Shown here: positions 7,596-16,233 of the stretch, piece by piece | Layout of the letters: the number at the start of each line of letters is the position of its first letter | How positions within the stretch are numbered: the first letter of the stretch is position 1 | NCBI GenBank assembly: GCA_022649135.1 | Contig: JALCNP010000004.1 | Span: 62,001-126,000 of the forward strand | Direction: 5' to 3' | From: Bifidobacterium sp. | GTDB lineage: Bacteria; Actinomycetota; Actinomycetes; Actinomycetales; Bifidobacteriaceae | DNA: 64,000 nucleotides | Made by a program: the position numbers and the translations under genes | Notes under the pieces: generated by a model | Seen by the model: the letters and a program-made list of their open reading frames with translations, nothing else | Told to the model about the DNA's origin: nothing | The model's database searches: none

Positions 7596-8576
7596 GTGCG
7601 CTACTTTCTAGGGAAAATCGGTCTGTTCCTGCTCACTCTGTGGGCGGCGATCACCGTGAACTTCATTCTGCCCAGAATGATGCCCGGATCCCCCGCAGAC
7701 GCTGCAATAGCCAAGCTGGCCCAAAACGGTCCCGTAACCCCGGAGCTCCGCGCCTCCATCGAGGCCCAGCTCGGAGTGCCCCAAGGCAATATCTTCAGCC
7801 AGTACATCCAGTATCTCGGCAACGTCGCACATCTGAACTTCGGGGTCTCCTACAGCAACTTCCCGCAGAAGGTATCCACGCTTATCGGCAACGCACTGCC
7901 CTGGACGCTGACCCTCGTCGGCGTGGTGACCATCATCTCCTTCGCCATCGGAACCGTGCTCGGAGCGGTGATGGCATGGCACCGCGGCACCGCGATCGAC
8001 GCGGTCGGCAGCGGCGGCAGCTCGTTCTTCTCCGCCTTCCCCCCATTCTGGCTTGCCCTGATTCTGCTGTACTTCCTCGGCTACGTCGCCAAGGCCTTTC
8101 CGACCTCGGGCGCATATTCCGCCACCAGTGTTCCCCAGGCCTCGGGGTTCTTCTTCTCGGACGCGCTCTACCACGCCGTCCTCCCCGGCCTCACCATTCT
8201 TCTCACCTCGCTCGGTGGATGGGTTATGGGCATGCGCAACACCATGATCAGCACACTCGGCGACGACTACGTCACCTTCGCCGAAGCCAACGGCCTGCAC
8301 CAGCGCACTGTCATGCTGGCATACGCGGCGAGAAACGCGCTTCTGCCGAATCTCACCTCATTCGGGCTCGTCCTGGGAGGGGTTGTCGGAGGATCGCTGC
8401 TCGTGGAGCAGGTGTTCAGCTACCCGGGCATCGGCCTGCTGCTCTACCAGGCGGTGACCAACCAGGACTATCCGCTCATGCAGGCCCTGTTCCTCATGAT
8501 CACGGTCAGCGTGCTCGTCGCGAATTTCATTGTGGACATGCTCTACGGCGTGCTTGACCCGAGAACAAGAAGGTGA
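7596..8576 (+). CDS. ABC importer permease, DppB type
   Basis: This is one of two membrane permeases of the family-5 importer. It begins with a transmembrane helix (FLGKIGLFLLTLWAAITVNFI) followed by the DppB signature PRMMPGSP. It has about six helices and the cytoplasmic coupling loop with EANGLHQRTVMLAYAARNALLPN, which contacts the ATPases. GTG 7596 is preceded by AAAGG at good spacing; ATG 7581 is an alternative start. It lies 208 bases after the binding protein, across the inverted-repeat region, and its stop overlaps the region where the next permease starts. Confidence 0.88.
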   Translation: MRYFLGKIGLFLLTLWAAITVNFILPRMMPGSPADAAIAKLAQNGPVTPELRASIEAQLGVPQGNIFSQYIQYLGNVAHLNFGVSYSNFPQKVSTLIGNALPWTLTLVGVVTIISFAIGTVLGAVMAWHRGTAIDAVGSGGSSFFSAFPPFWLALILLYFLGYVAKAFPTSGAYSATSVPQASGFFFSDALYHAVLPGLTILLTSLGGWVMGMRNTMISTLGDDYVTFAEANGLHQRTVMLAYAARNALLPNLTSFGLVLGGVVGGSLLVEQVFSYPGIGLLLYQAVTNQDYPLMQALFLMITVSVLVANFIVDMLYGVLDPRTRR

Positions 8577-8581
8577 ACCCC

Positions 8582-9625
8582 ATGAGTGCACAGTCACAAG
8601 ACGCCCTTTCAGTGTCAGATACCTCCCCGGTGTCAAGGCAGGAGTCGTCGACATCGGTTTCGGCGGAACAGACGGTTTCGGCGGCCTCGATCCCCGCCGG
8701 CACCGCCCCCGGGAAGTCCCCGCAGGTCAGCGGCTCCGGGCATGGCGGCAACATGTTCGTCCGTGCGATGCGCGTCATCGGACGCAGCTTCGCCACGATC
8801 TGGTCCGTGCCCAAGGCCCGTTTCGGCCTGGTCCTGTTCTTCCTGATCATTCTGGTGGCCATATTCGCGCCGGTTCTGAGTCCCTATGACCCCAAGGCCA
8901 CCAACTTCACGCGGGGCCTCAACCCTGGGGCCGGGCACTGGCTCGGCACGACATCCTCCGGCCAGGACGTGCTGTCGCAGCTGATCTGGGGCGGCAGGGT
9001 GTCGGTGATGGTCGCCATGGTGGCAGGCCTGCTCTCCACCTGCATAGCCGTCGTCGTCGGCCTGAGCTGGGGATACACCAAATCCTTCGCGGGGGAGGTC
9101 ATCGGGTTCATCGTGAACCTCTTCCTCGTGATCCCCGGGCTTCCGCTGATGATCATCGTCGCCGCCTATCTGCAAAACGGCGGGATGAGCGTCATCATCC
9201 TCGTCATCGTCCTCACCGGCTGGGCGTGGGGCTCCCGAGTGCTCCGCAGCCAGACGCAGACCCTGCGCTCGCGCGACTTCGTCACCGCCTCCGCGTTCAG
9301 CGGGGACACTTCGGCGAGAATCATTTTCCACGAGATATTCCCCAACATGCTGTCCCTGATCATCAACAACTTCTTCGGGGCGGCCACCGCCGCGGCACTT
9401 GCCGAGGCGGGACTGGAGTTTCTCGGGCTGGGCGATTCGACGACGGTCAGCTGGGGCACGATGCTGTACTGGGCGCAGAACAACAACGCCCTGCTCACCG
9501 GTCAGTGGGCCCTTCTGCTCGCGCCCGGCCTGATGATCGCACTGCTGGCCGTGTCCATGACATTCATCAATTTCGGTGTGGATAGGTTGAGCAATCCACG
9601 TCTGCGCGAAGGGAATGCACGATGA
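8582..9625 (+). CDS. ABC importer permease, DppC type
   Basis: This is the second permease of the importer. A long Ser/Thr-rich cytoplasmic N-terminus (about 60 residues) precedes the OppC_N helix (FGLVLFFLIILVAIFAPVLSPYDP), and then comes the transport domain with GTTSSGQDVLSQLIWGGR and a coupling loop around SRDFVTASAFSG. ATG 8582 has AAGG eight bases upstream. An overlapping GTG at 8573 is a less likely start. The 3' end overlaps the ATPase gene by 4 bp (ATGA at 9622), so the two are coupled. Confidence 0.88.
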   Translation: MSAQSQDALSVSDTSPVSRQESSTSVSAEQTVSAASIPAGTAPGKSPQVSGSGHGGNMFVRAMRVIGRSFATIWSVPKARFGLVLFFLIILVAIFAPVLSPYDPKATNFTRGLNPGAGHWLGTTSSGQDVLSQLIWGGRVSVMVAMVAGLLSTCIAVVVGLSWGYTKSFAGEVIGFIVNLFLVIPGLPLMIIVAAYLQNGGMSVIILVIVLTGWAWGSRVLRSQTQTLRSRDFVTASAFSGDTSARIIFHEIFPNMLSLIINNFFGAATAAALAEAGLEFLGLGDSTTVSWGTMLYWAQNNNALLTGQWALLLAPGLMIALLAVSMTFINFGVDRLSNPRLREGNAR

Positions 9626-11268
9626 GTCTGCTGCATGTGGAAAACCTGTCCATTGAATACGACACTCCCGGAGCGGAGCCCGTCAAAGCCGTTCAGGACG
9701 TGAACCTTGACCTCGACCAGGGGGAGTTCGTGGGGCTCGTCGGCGAATCCGGCTCGGGGAAATCGACCCTCGGATTCGCCCTGACCCGCCTGTCCAAACC
9801 GCCGGCACGCATCAGCGGCGGCACGGTCCTGTTCGGCGGCACGGACATCACCACGCTCAGCGACGAGGAGCTGCGCAAACAGCGTCAGGGAGGGTTCGCG
9901 ATGGTGCTGCAATCCGGCATGAACGCCCTCAATCCCGTGCGCACTATCCGCAAGCATTTCACCGACATCTTCAAAGCCCACCGGCACGTTTCCAAGCAGC
10001 ACTTCGAGGAACGCTCCCGGGAGCTCATCTCCAAGGTGGGGCTGCCCGAGGGAACCCTCGACTCCTATCCGGGGGAGCTGTCAGGAGGGATGCGCCAGCG
10101 CGTCTCCATCGCGCTCGCGCTGTCGCTCGACCCCAAGCTGATGGTGTTCGACGAGCCGACCACCGCCCTGGACGTGCTTGTGCAGCACGACGTGATGAAC
10201 ACCATTCGGGATCTGCAGAAGCGTGAGGGATTCACCGCGATCCTGATCAGCCATGATCTCGGCATAGTGCTGGAATCAACGCAGCGCGTGCTGGTCATGC
10301 ACAACGGACGCATCGTGGAGGATGCACCCAGCGCACAAATCCTTACCGCCCCACGGGACGACTACACGAAGATGCTGCTCAGCCACTACGGCGACCCGCG
10401 CGCGGAAGAGGTGCGCGTGCCCGGGCTTGATCGCAAGGCGCCGGACCCGAACCGCGTGCAGAGCAGCGAGGAGCGGAGCCTCACCGTAAGCGTGACGAAC
10501 CTGTGCAAAACCTATGCGCCGCGCACACGCGGGGAACAGCCCGTCCAGGCAGTCAGCGACGTGTCGTTCGAGCTTCGTCCCGGCGAGTCCCTGGCCCTGG
10601 TGGGGGCCTCGGGATCCGGCAAATCCACCATAGCGAAAATGATCACGGGGGTGGAGAGACCCACGAGTGGGACCATCGCCCTGGGGTCGCAGCGCATCGA
10701 CCGGATGAAGCGCAAATCCGAGCTTCGCCGGCTGCATTCGGACATCCAGATGGTGTTTCAGGATCCCTATGCCGCACTCAACCCCCTGCACACGGTCGAA
10801 TACGTGCTCACCCGGCCCATCCTCAACTACACCTCGCTGACGGGCGACGCCGTGCGGGAGCGCATGTGCGAGCTGCTGGAAACCGTCGGTCTGACGCCCG
10901 TTGAACAGTTCGCCGCAAAGCTGCCCCACCAGCTGTCGGGCGGCCAACGCCAGCGCGTGGTCATCGCCCGGGCCCTGGCCAGCGACCCCAAGGTGCTTAT
11001 CGCCGACGAGCCGGTCTCCATGCTGGACATGACCCTGCGCGCCGGGATCCTCGCCCTTCTGGACGATCTGAGGGTGCGCCTGAACGTCAGCATGCTCTAC
11101 ATCACCCACGATCTGCTTTCCGCCAGACTCATCACCGACAACATCATGGTGCTCAACCACGGCACGGTCGTCGAGAGGGGAGGGACCGCCCAGGTGCTGC
11201 GGCATCCGAAGGATCCCTATACGATTCGCCTGCTGGATTCGATCCCGCGTCTGCAGACAGGGGCCTGA
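9622..11268 (+). CDS. Fused double ATPase of the importer (DppD-DppF type)
   Basis: This single 548-residue protein holds both ATP-binding halves of the importer. The first cassette has Walker A GESGSGKST (41-49), the signature LSGGMRQR and Walker B LMVFDEPTTALD. The second has Walker A GASGSGKST (328-336), the signature LSGGQRQR and Walker B VLIADEPVSMLD. All motifs look intact. Fusion of DppD- and DppF-like subunits is common in actinobacteria. The reading frame overlaps the permease by 4 bp and is the last transport gene of the operon. Confidence 0.9.
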   Translation: MSLLHVENLSIEYDTPGAEPVKAVQDVNLDLDQGEFVGLVGESGSGKSTLGFALTRLSKPPARISGGTVLFGGTDITTLSDEELRKQRQGGFAMVLQSGMNALNPVRTIRKHFTDIFKAHRHVSKQHFEERSRELISKVGLPEGTLDSYPGELSGGMRQRVSIALALSLDPKLMVFDEPTTALDVLVQHDVMNTIRDLQKREGFTAILISHDLGIVLESTQRVLVMHNGRIVEDAPSAQILTAPRDDYTKMLLSHYGDPRAEEVRVPGLDRKAPDPNRVQSSEERSLTVSVTNLCKTYAPRTRGEQPVQAVSDVSFELRPGESLALVGASGSGKSTIAKMITGVERPTSGTIALGSQRIDRMKRKSELRRLHSDIQMVFQDPYAALNPLHTVEYVLTRPILNYTSLTGDAVRERMCELLETVGLTPVEQFAAKLPHQLSGGQRQRVVIARALASDPKVLIADEPVSMLDMTLRAGILALLDDLRVRLNVSMLYITHDLLSARLITDNIMVLNHGTVVERGGTAQVLRHPKDPYTIRLLDSIPRLQTGA

Positions 11269-11425
11269 GAGCACGGGCCGGGTCTGTTTCCCCGGGATGG
11301 ATGCGCCGCGAAGAACCTTCGCGGCTCTCGGATCCCGGGCTGGGGACGGCCGAAAGACAGGAAAACAGGACAGGTCGTGCCAGAGTCGAAGGGCCGACCG
11401 ATACGATGTCGATAAGGACGGGGAT

Positions 11426-12439
11426 ATGACGAGGACAGGCAGCGATTGCAACGAGGCCTCGGTTCGGGGCTTTTCAACCCAGGGACACGACGGCGAGACG
11501 TCGGCGCCGGCAGAAGATGTGCGTGCACGGGGTGGCTCGCCGATGGACTCCGGCGGCGACCGGATATGCCCCGGCCCGGTGTTCGGATCCCTGCCGAAAC
11601 CCCGGAGCGTGGAATGCATGGTGATCCACGCCACCGTCGGACCGCTCACCGCCATACATCGACAGGCTCGCGGGACCGCCAGGGGAACCGCCCTGTTCGT
11701 TCCGGGATTCACCGGATCCAAGGAGGATTTCTACGACCTCTTCCCCCTGCTCGGCGATCTCGGCTGGGACTGCTGGGCCATATCCCAACGGGGCCAGGGG
11801 GATTCCGTCGCGCCGGCAGGCCCCTGCGCATATGGCCGACGGCAGACCGCAGCCGATGTGTGCGAGGTAGCCGGAATCATCGGCGACCATGTGGGCCGCG
11901 AACGCATCCATCTTCTGGGTCATAGCTTTGGCGGCACCGTCGCGCAGGCCGCCGCCATCGCCGACCATTCGCGATTCGCCAGTCTGACGCTCATGAGCTC
12001 GGGCCCCCACGGCTGGCCGGGCCGCAAGGCCGATCTTCGCCAGCGGCTTCTCGACCATCCCGGGGGAGACCTGTGGCGTTTGGACAACCCCGACAGGGCG
12101 AGCGTCGCCGACGAGGACCTTGACCCCGGTGAACGGTTCTTCCGCACCCGTTCCGAACGCACCGGCCACGATCAGCTCATCGGCGCCATCGACCAGCTGG
12201 CCGATGTCCACGACACCACGGAGGAGATCAGGCAGACCCATCTTCCCTGCCTGATATTCCATGGGGTTCACGACAATCAGGCCTGGCCGCAGGAGTGGCA
12301 GCGCCGCATGGCAACGCTGCTGGATGCCCGCTACGAAATCATCGACGACGCGGGCCATTGCCCCAATAACGACAATCCGGCGGCGACGGCACGTCTGCTT
12401 GATGATTTCTGGATGCACGTTCCTCCGCTCCGGCCGTGA
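11426..12439 (+). CDS. Alpha/beta-hydrolase of the sugar operon
   Basis: This is a cytosolic serine hydrolase, perhaps an esterase that removes acyl groups from imported sugars. The nucleophile motif GHSFGG has Ser167, the terminal catalytic His is His311 in DAGHCPNND, and an oxyanion-type loop FVPGFTGSKEDF opens the fold. The start at 11426 follows AAGGA at a suitable distance. The frame is open upstream to 11297 without a better signal. The N-terminal 70 residues before the fold look disordered. It sits between the ATPase and the GH94 gene and overlaps the latter's alternative GTG start, so it is probably cotranscribed. The substrate is unknown. Confidence 0.72.
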   Translation: MTRTGSDCNEASVRGFSTQGHDGETSAPAEDVRARGGSPMDSGGDRICPGPVFGSLPKPRSVECMVIHATVGPLTAIHRQARGTARGTALFVPGFTGSKEDFYDLFPLLGDLGWDCWAISQRGQGDSVAPAGPCAYGRRQTAADVCEVAGIIGDHVGRERIHLLGHSFGGTVAQAAAIADHSRFASLTLMSSGPHGWPGRKADLRQRLLDHPGGDLWRLDNPDRASVADEDLDPGERFFRTRSERTGHDQLIGAIDQLADVHDTTEEIRQTHLPCLIFHGVHDNQAWPQEWQRRMATLLDARYEIIDDAGHCPNNDNPAATARLLDDFWMHVPPLRP

Positions 12440-12495
12440 CGACCGTCAGCCATGCCACATCACTTCATTCCTTCAGCGACAAGAAAGCACAGCAC

Positions 12496-15400
12496 ATGAC
12501 CACCACGAACCTTCATCACCGCTCCCATGCGACCGACGCCATGGGCGACGACGCCACGGACGCTCTTCTCCCCGGTTCACGCTCCCCGCTGCACGCGGGG
12601 TGTTCGCTCACCTCCGGGGGCATGCGCATCGGGATCACCCGAAGCGGCGCCGTGTCGTTCGTCCGTGTGGGTGACATCCAGGTCTCCCAGTATGAGCCGG
12701 GTCCCCATGACGCCCCCATCAGCGGTCTGTGGCTTCGGCGTCGTCAGGGCGGGAGAATCGACAGCCTGCGTCTGATCGGCTCGTGTGCGTCCGCGGACTG
12801 GCGGATTCGTGACGGGCAGGTCGTCTGGCAGGGCCGGGGACTGGGCGTGGCGTGGTCGGTGAAGCTCTCCATGGCGGGAACGGAGCATGGCGGGCGCTGG
12901 GTGTGGCATGTCGAGGTTTCCCCGGCGGCGAGTTCCGAATCCATGCATGAGCCCGCTTCCTGCGTGGTGTCGGGATCGGACGTCGCCGGCGACGGGGGCC
13001 ATGCCGACGGCCCGGCGTCCGATGCCGCCGATGTCACCTGGGATCTGGTCAGTGCGCAGGACCTCGCGCTTGCGCCCACCGAACAGGCGCTGAGCAGCGA
13101 GCCCTACATCTCCCAATACATCGCCTACCACGTGGAGAAAACAGCGGATGTGGGTGATGTGCTCGCCGCTCGGCAGACGATGGCCGACGCGCCCCGGCTC
13201 ACCCTGCTCACCACGGGCATCGCGCAGGGGTGCGCCGCATATCTGACCGACGGCTTTGACTTCTATGGGCGTGAGACGAGACGGGGATGCCCGCCGCGTG
13301 CGCTTGCAGATCCGGACTGGGACGGCGGCCACATCAACCAGTACGAGTTCGGCATGGCCTGCCTCCTTTCCACGCCACGGCCCCTGGGCGCGGGGTTGAC
13401 CTGGGACGTCTGGAGCTCGTTCCGCTCCGACTTCCGCGGCCAGCTCGACGACGCCTGCCTCGACGACTCGCGCACGGCCCTGCGCCTGCTCGCCGACAGC
13501 GCATACGGCGACGATTGCGAATGCGCCGGCGACGAAGGGGCCCATGGCGACATCCAGTGCCGTAGTGACGGGAACGAGCCTGTCTCCCTTATGGCCTGCG
13601 CACCTGTTCTCAACGGCAACGAGCTCAGCGACGAGGAGTTTCTGGCGCTGGGCAACGGCGACGTGACCAACGTGGAACGCGCCGGGACGCGACAGTCGGC
13701 TGCGAATCGACCGCTGACGTCCGCGACCTCAACGGATGGCGAATCGATGGCCCGGGTCTCCCCCCGCGGCGTTCAGGGGACCGGTCGCGTTCTGTCGTAT
13801 TTCTCCACCCATGCCCGGCATATCGTCTCGCAAGCCAAGGAGTTGGAGGTCGACCGCTCCCACGGGCAGATCCTGCTCGCCGGCGGGCACGCGGACCCGG
13901 AGCCGACACTGGCGGCGACCACATACGCCCCCGGTGTCTTCGCCTCCCATCTGGTGCTGGGAAACACGAACATGAATCGTCTGGTCTCCGTGCACAGGAC
14001 GAGCCTGAACCTTGCACGTTCGCAGGGCGTGCGGATTCTGGTGCGTACGGGCGGAGCCTGGCGCATTCTGGGAGTCCCCTCCGCATACGTCATGGATGTG
14101 GGAGGGTCGGCGTGGCTGTACAGGATGGACGGCATCTGCCTTGAGGTCACCACAACCGCCGGCGCGACCGACAACACCATTGCCGTGGAGATGAAGGCAA
14201 GTCGCCCGATTGACGCGATGATGACCATAGACATCGAGAATCCGGGCAACTGGCGCGTCGATGGGGACGGGACCGCCGCCGTCGACGAGCGGCATTCCGT
14301 CGTTATTGCCCCCCGCGCGGATTGTGCGGCAGGCAGGCACTGCCTCGGGCTGCGCTACTCGTTTGAGTCCACGGATGCCATGCTTTCCGGTGACGATCTC
14401 CTTTTCCGCACCCGGGAGGCTGGTCCGCAGGAGCGGACGGGTGGCCGGAACACCGGGATGCTGGTGTTCCGAGCCGACGCTTCGACCCATATGCGCGTGG
14501 TCATGGCGGCGAGCATGGCCGGTTCCGACGAAGCCCGCAGGATCTCCCGGGCCGAAGCCCTCGCGGTGTCGAGCCGCGAGGAGACGCTTGCGCGGCACTA
14601 TCGCTGTGTATGTTCGTTCGCCCGGGGATTCGAGGTCCATGGAGGGCAGGGTCTCGAGGAATTCAACGTGATCATGCCATGGTTCGTCCAGAACGCCCAG
14701 GTGCATTTCCTCTCCCCGCACGGGCTGGAACAATATTCCGGGGCCGCGTGGGGCACCAGGGATGTGTGCCAGGGGCCGTTTGAACTGGCACTGGCCTTCG
14801 GCCATGACGACATCGCGCGTTCGATCGTGCTCAAGGTGTTCGCACACCAGAACACGGACGGTTCGTTGCCCCAGTGGTTCATGTTCGACGAATACGCGTA
14901 TCTGTACCAGAAGGATTCCCACGGGGACATCCCCGTATGGCCGCTGATGGCCATCGGCGAATATCTGGACGCCTCCGGGGACGAATCGATCCTCGACGAG
15001 CATGTCGGCTTCTGGGACAGGGACACCGACCGGCCTTGCGACGGCGAATCCACGGTGCTCGATCACCTGGAACGCACCATCTCCTACATCCGCTCCCATC
15101 GGGTTCCCGGAACGCGGCTTTTCAGCTACGGGGAGGGCGACTGGGACGACACCCTTCAGCCTGCCCGGGAGTCGATGAAGAAGGAGATGGCCTCGACATG
15201 GACGATCGCACTGCTTTACCAGGCGTCGGCTGCGCTGGCGCGGCTGCTGGATTCGGTCGGGTCGACCAAGCTGGCCTCCGAGTTCGGCGACGAGGCGAGC
15301 CTCATCCGGTCTGTCTTCGCCAAGGACTTCGTGTTCGACGGAGTTCTCGCCGGTTATGTCTCCTTCTCGCACGGTGAGCCACGGCCGATCATCCATCCGG

Positions 15401-16227
15401 ATGACACGCGCACCGGAATCCAATACCGGCTGATCTCCATGACCCGTTCCATCATCGCGGGCCTGCTATCGCCGGAGAGCGAGCGCCGACATGAGAGGAT
15501 CGTCAACGAGAACCTTCACTATCCCGACGGCATGCGTCTGATGAACAGGCCGGCCGCCTTCCACGACGGGGTCACCAGCGTGTTCAAACGAGCGGAGCAA
15601 TCGGCGAACGTCGGTCGGGAAATCGGCCTGATGTATACTCACGCGCATATCCGCTACTGCGAGGCCCTGGCGCTGCTGGGGCGTGACACGCTGGGGGAGG
15701 AGCTGCTGCGCATCAGCCCCGTCGGCCAGTTCTCCCGGCTGTCCACCAGCGAGCCGCGCCAGCGCAACTGCTACTTCGCCTCGTCCGACGCCGACTTCCC
15801 CGACCGCTACACGGCGGCCAGACAGTGGGATCGGCTGCGTGCCGGAAGTCCGCATCCGGTCGGTGTGCGCGGCGGCTGGCGCGTGTATTCGTCCGGTCCC
15901 GGAATCTATATCCGGCAGACCGTGCAGCACCTCTTCGGTGTACAGATCCATGCTGATTCGGTCGTGTTTGACCCCGTTCTATCCACCCATGACGATGGCG
16001 TGACGCTGCGTATGGCCCTGTTCGGCAGGATGCGCACGCTGCGCTACCACGTCGTTCCCGGGGGCCTCCCCGTCGAGGTCTCGGTCCACGGCGAAAGGAT
16101 CCTCGGCGATGAGATTCCCCTTCCCTACCGCACGGGAGGCGTGAGGGTCTCGTCCGGGGCTCTCGGTTCCGCCGACATCATCGATATCACCGTGGGCTGC
16201 GATCGCGGTCCGCACGAGAGCAAGTAG
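12496..16227 (+). CDS. GH94 phosphorylase, probably 1,2-beta-oligoglucan phosphorylase
   Basis: GH94 enzymes split beta-glucosides with phosphate, giving alpha-glucose 1-phosphate. This 1243-residue protein carries a family-like sequence WGTRDVCQGP (752-761), as in sophoro-oligosaccharide phosphorylases, and the GDWDD motif (881-885), the region that holds the general-acid aspartate. The C-terminal part contains RNCYFASSDADFPDRY and GGWRVYSSGPG, matching the barrel and cap. It has no signal peptide. It is longer than typical members because of acidic, low-complexity inserts at roughly residues 150-177 and 334-430. ATG 12496 is preferred; GTG 12436 lacks a ribosome site. The adjacent GH3 gene, LacI regulator and ABC importer mirror the Listeria innocua beta-1,2-glucan locus, which supports the specificity by inference only. 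Confidence 0.68.
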   Translation: MTTTNLHHRSHATDAMGDDATDALLPGSRSPLHAGCSLTSGGMRIGITRSGAVSFVRVGDIQVSQYEPGPHDAPISGLWLRRRQGGRIDSLRLIGSCASADWRIRDGQVVWQGRGLGVAWSVKLSMAGTEHGGRWVWHVEVSPAASSESMHEPASCVVSGSDVAGDGGHADGPASDAADVTWDLVSAQDLALAPTEQALSSEPYISQYIAYHVEKTADVGDVLAARQTMADAPRLTLLTTGIAQGCAAYLTDGFDFYGRETRRGCPPRALADPDWDGGHINQYEFGMACLLSTPRPLGAGLTWDVWSSFRSDFRGQLDDACLDDSRTALRLLADSAYGDDCECAGDEGAHGDIQCRSDGNEPVSLMACAPVLNGNELSDEEFLALGNGDVTNVERAGTRQSAANRPLTSATSTDGESMARVSPRGVQGTGRVLSYFSTHARHIVSQAKELEVDRSHGQILLAGGHADPEPTLAATTYAPGVFASHLVLGNTNMNRLVSVHRTSLNLARSQGVRILVRTGGAWRILGVPSAYVMDVGGSAWLYRMDGICLEVTTTAGATDNTIAVEMKASRPIDAMMTIDIENPGNWRVDGDGTAAVDERHSVVIAPRADCAAGRHCLGLRYSFESTDAMLSGDDLLFRTREAGPQERTGGRNTGMLVFRADASTHMRVVMAASMAGSDEARRISRAEALAVSSREETLARHYRCVCSFARGFEVHGGQGLEEFNVIMPWFVQNAQVHFLSPHGLEQYSGAAWGTRDVCQGPFELALAFGHDDIARSIVLKVFAHQNTDGSLPQWFMFDEYAYLYQKDSHGDIPVWPLMAIGEYLDASGDESILDEHVGFWDRDTDRPCDGESTVLDHLERTISYIRSHRVPGTRLFSYGEGDWDDTLQPARESMKKEMASTWTIALLYQASAALARLLDSVGSTKLASEFGDEASLIRSVFAKDFVFDGVLAGYVSFSHGEPRPIIHPDDTRTGIQYRLISMTRSIIAGLLSPESERRHERIVNENLHYPDGMRLMNRPAAFHDGVTSVFKRAEQSANVGREIGLMYTHAHIRYCEALALLGRDTLGEELLRISPVGQFSRLSTSEPRQRNCYFASSDADFPDRYTAARQWDRLRAGSPHPVGVRGGWRVYSSGPGIYIRQTVQHLFGVQIHADSVVFDPVLSTHDDGVTLRMALFGRMRTLRYHVVPGGLPVEVSVHGERILGDEIPLPYRTGGVRVSSGALGSADIIDITVGCDRGPHESK

Positions 16228-16233
16228 GTTCCC

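Noticed and set aside
12436..12495. GTG start for the GH94 protein
   Set aside because: No ribosome site precedes it, and it overlaps the hydrolase stop; ATG 12496 is the better start.
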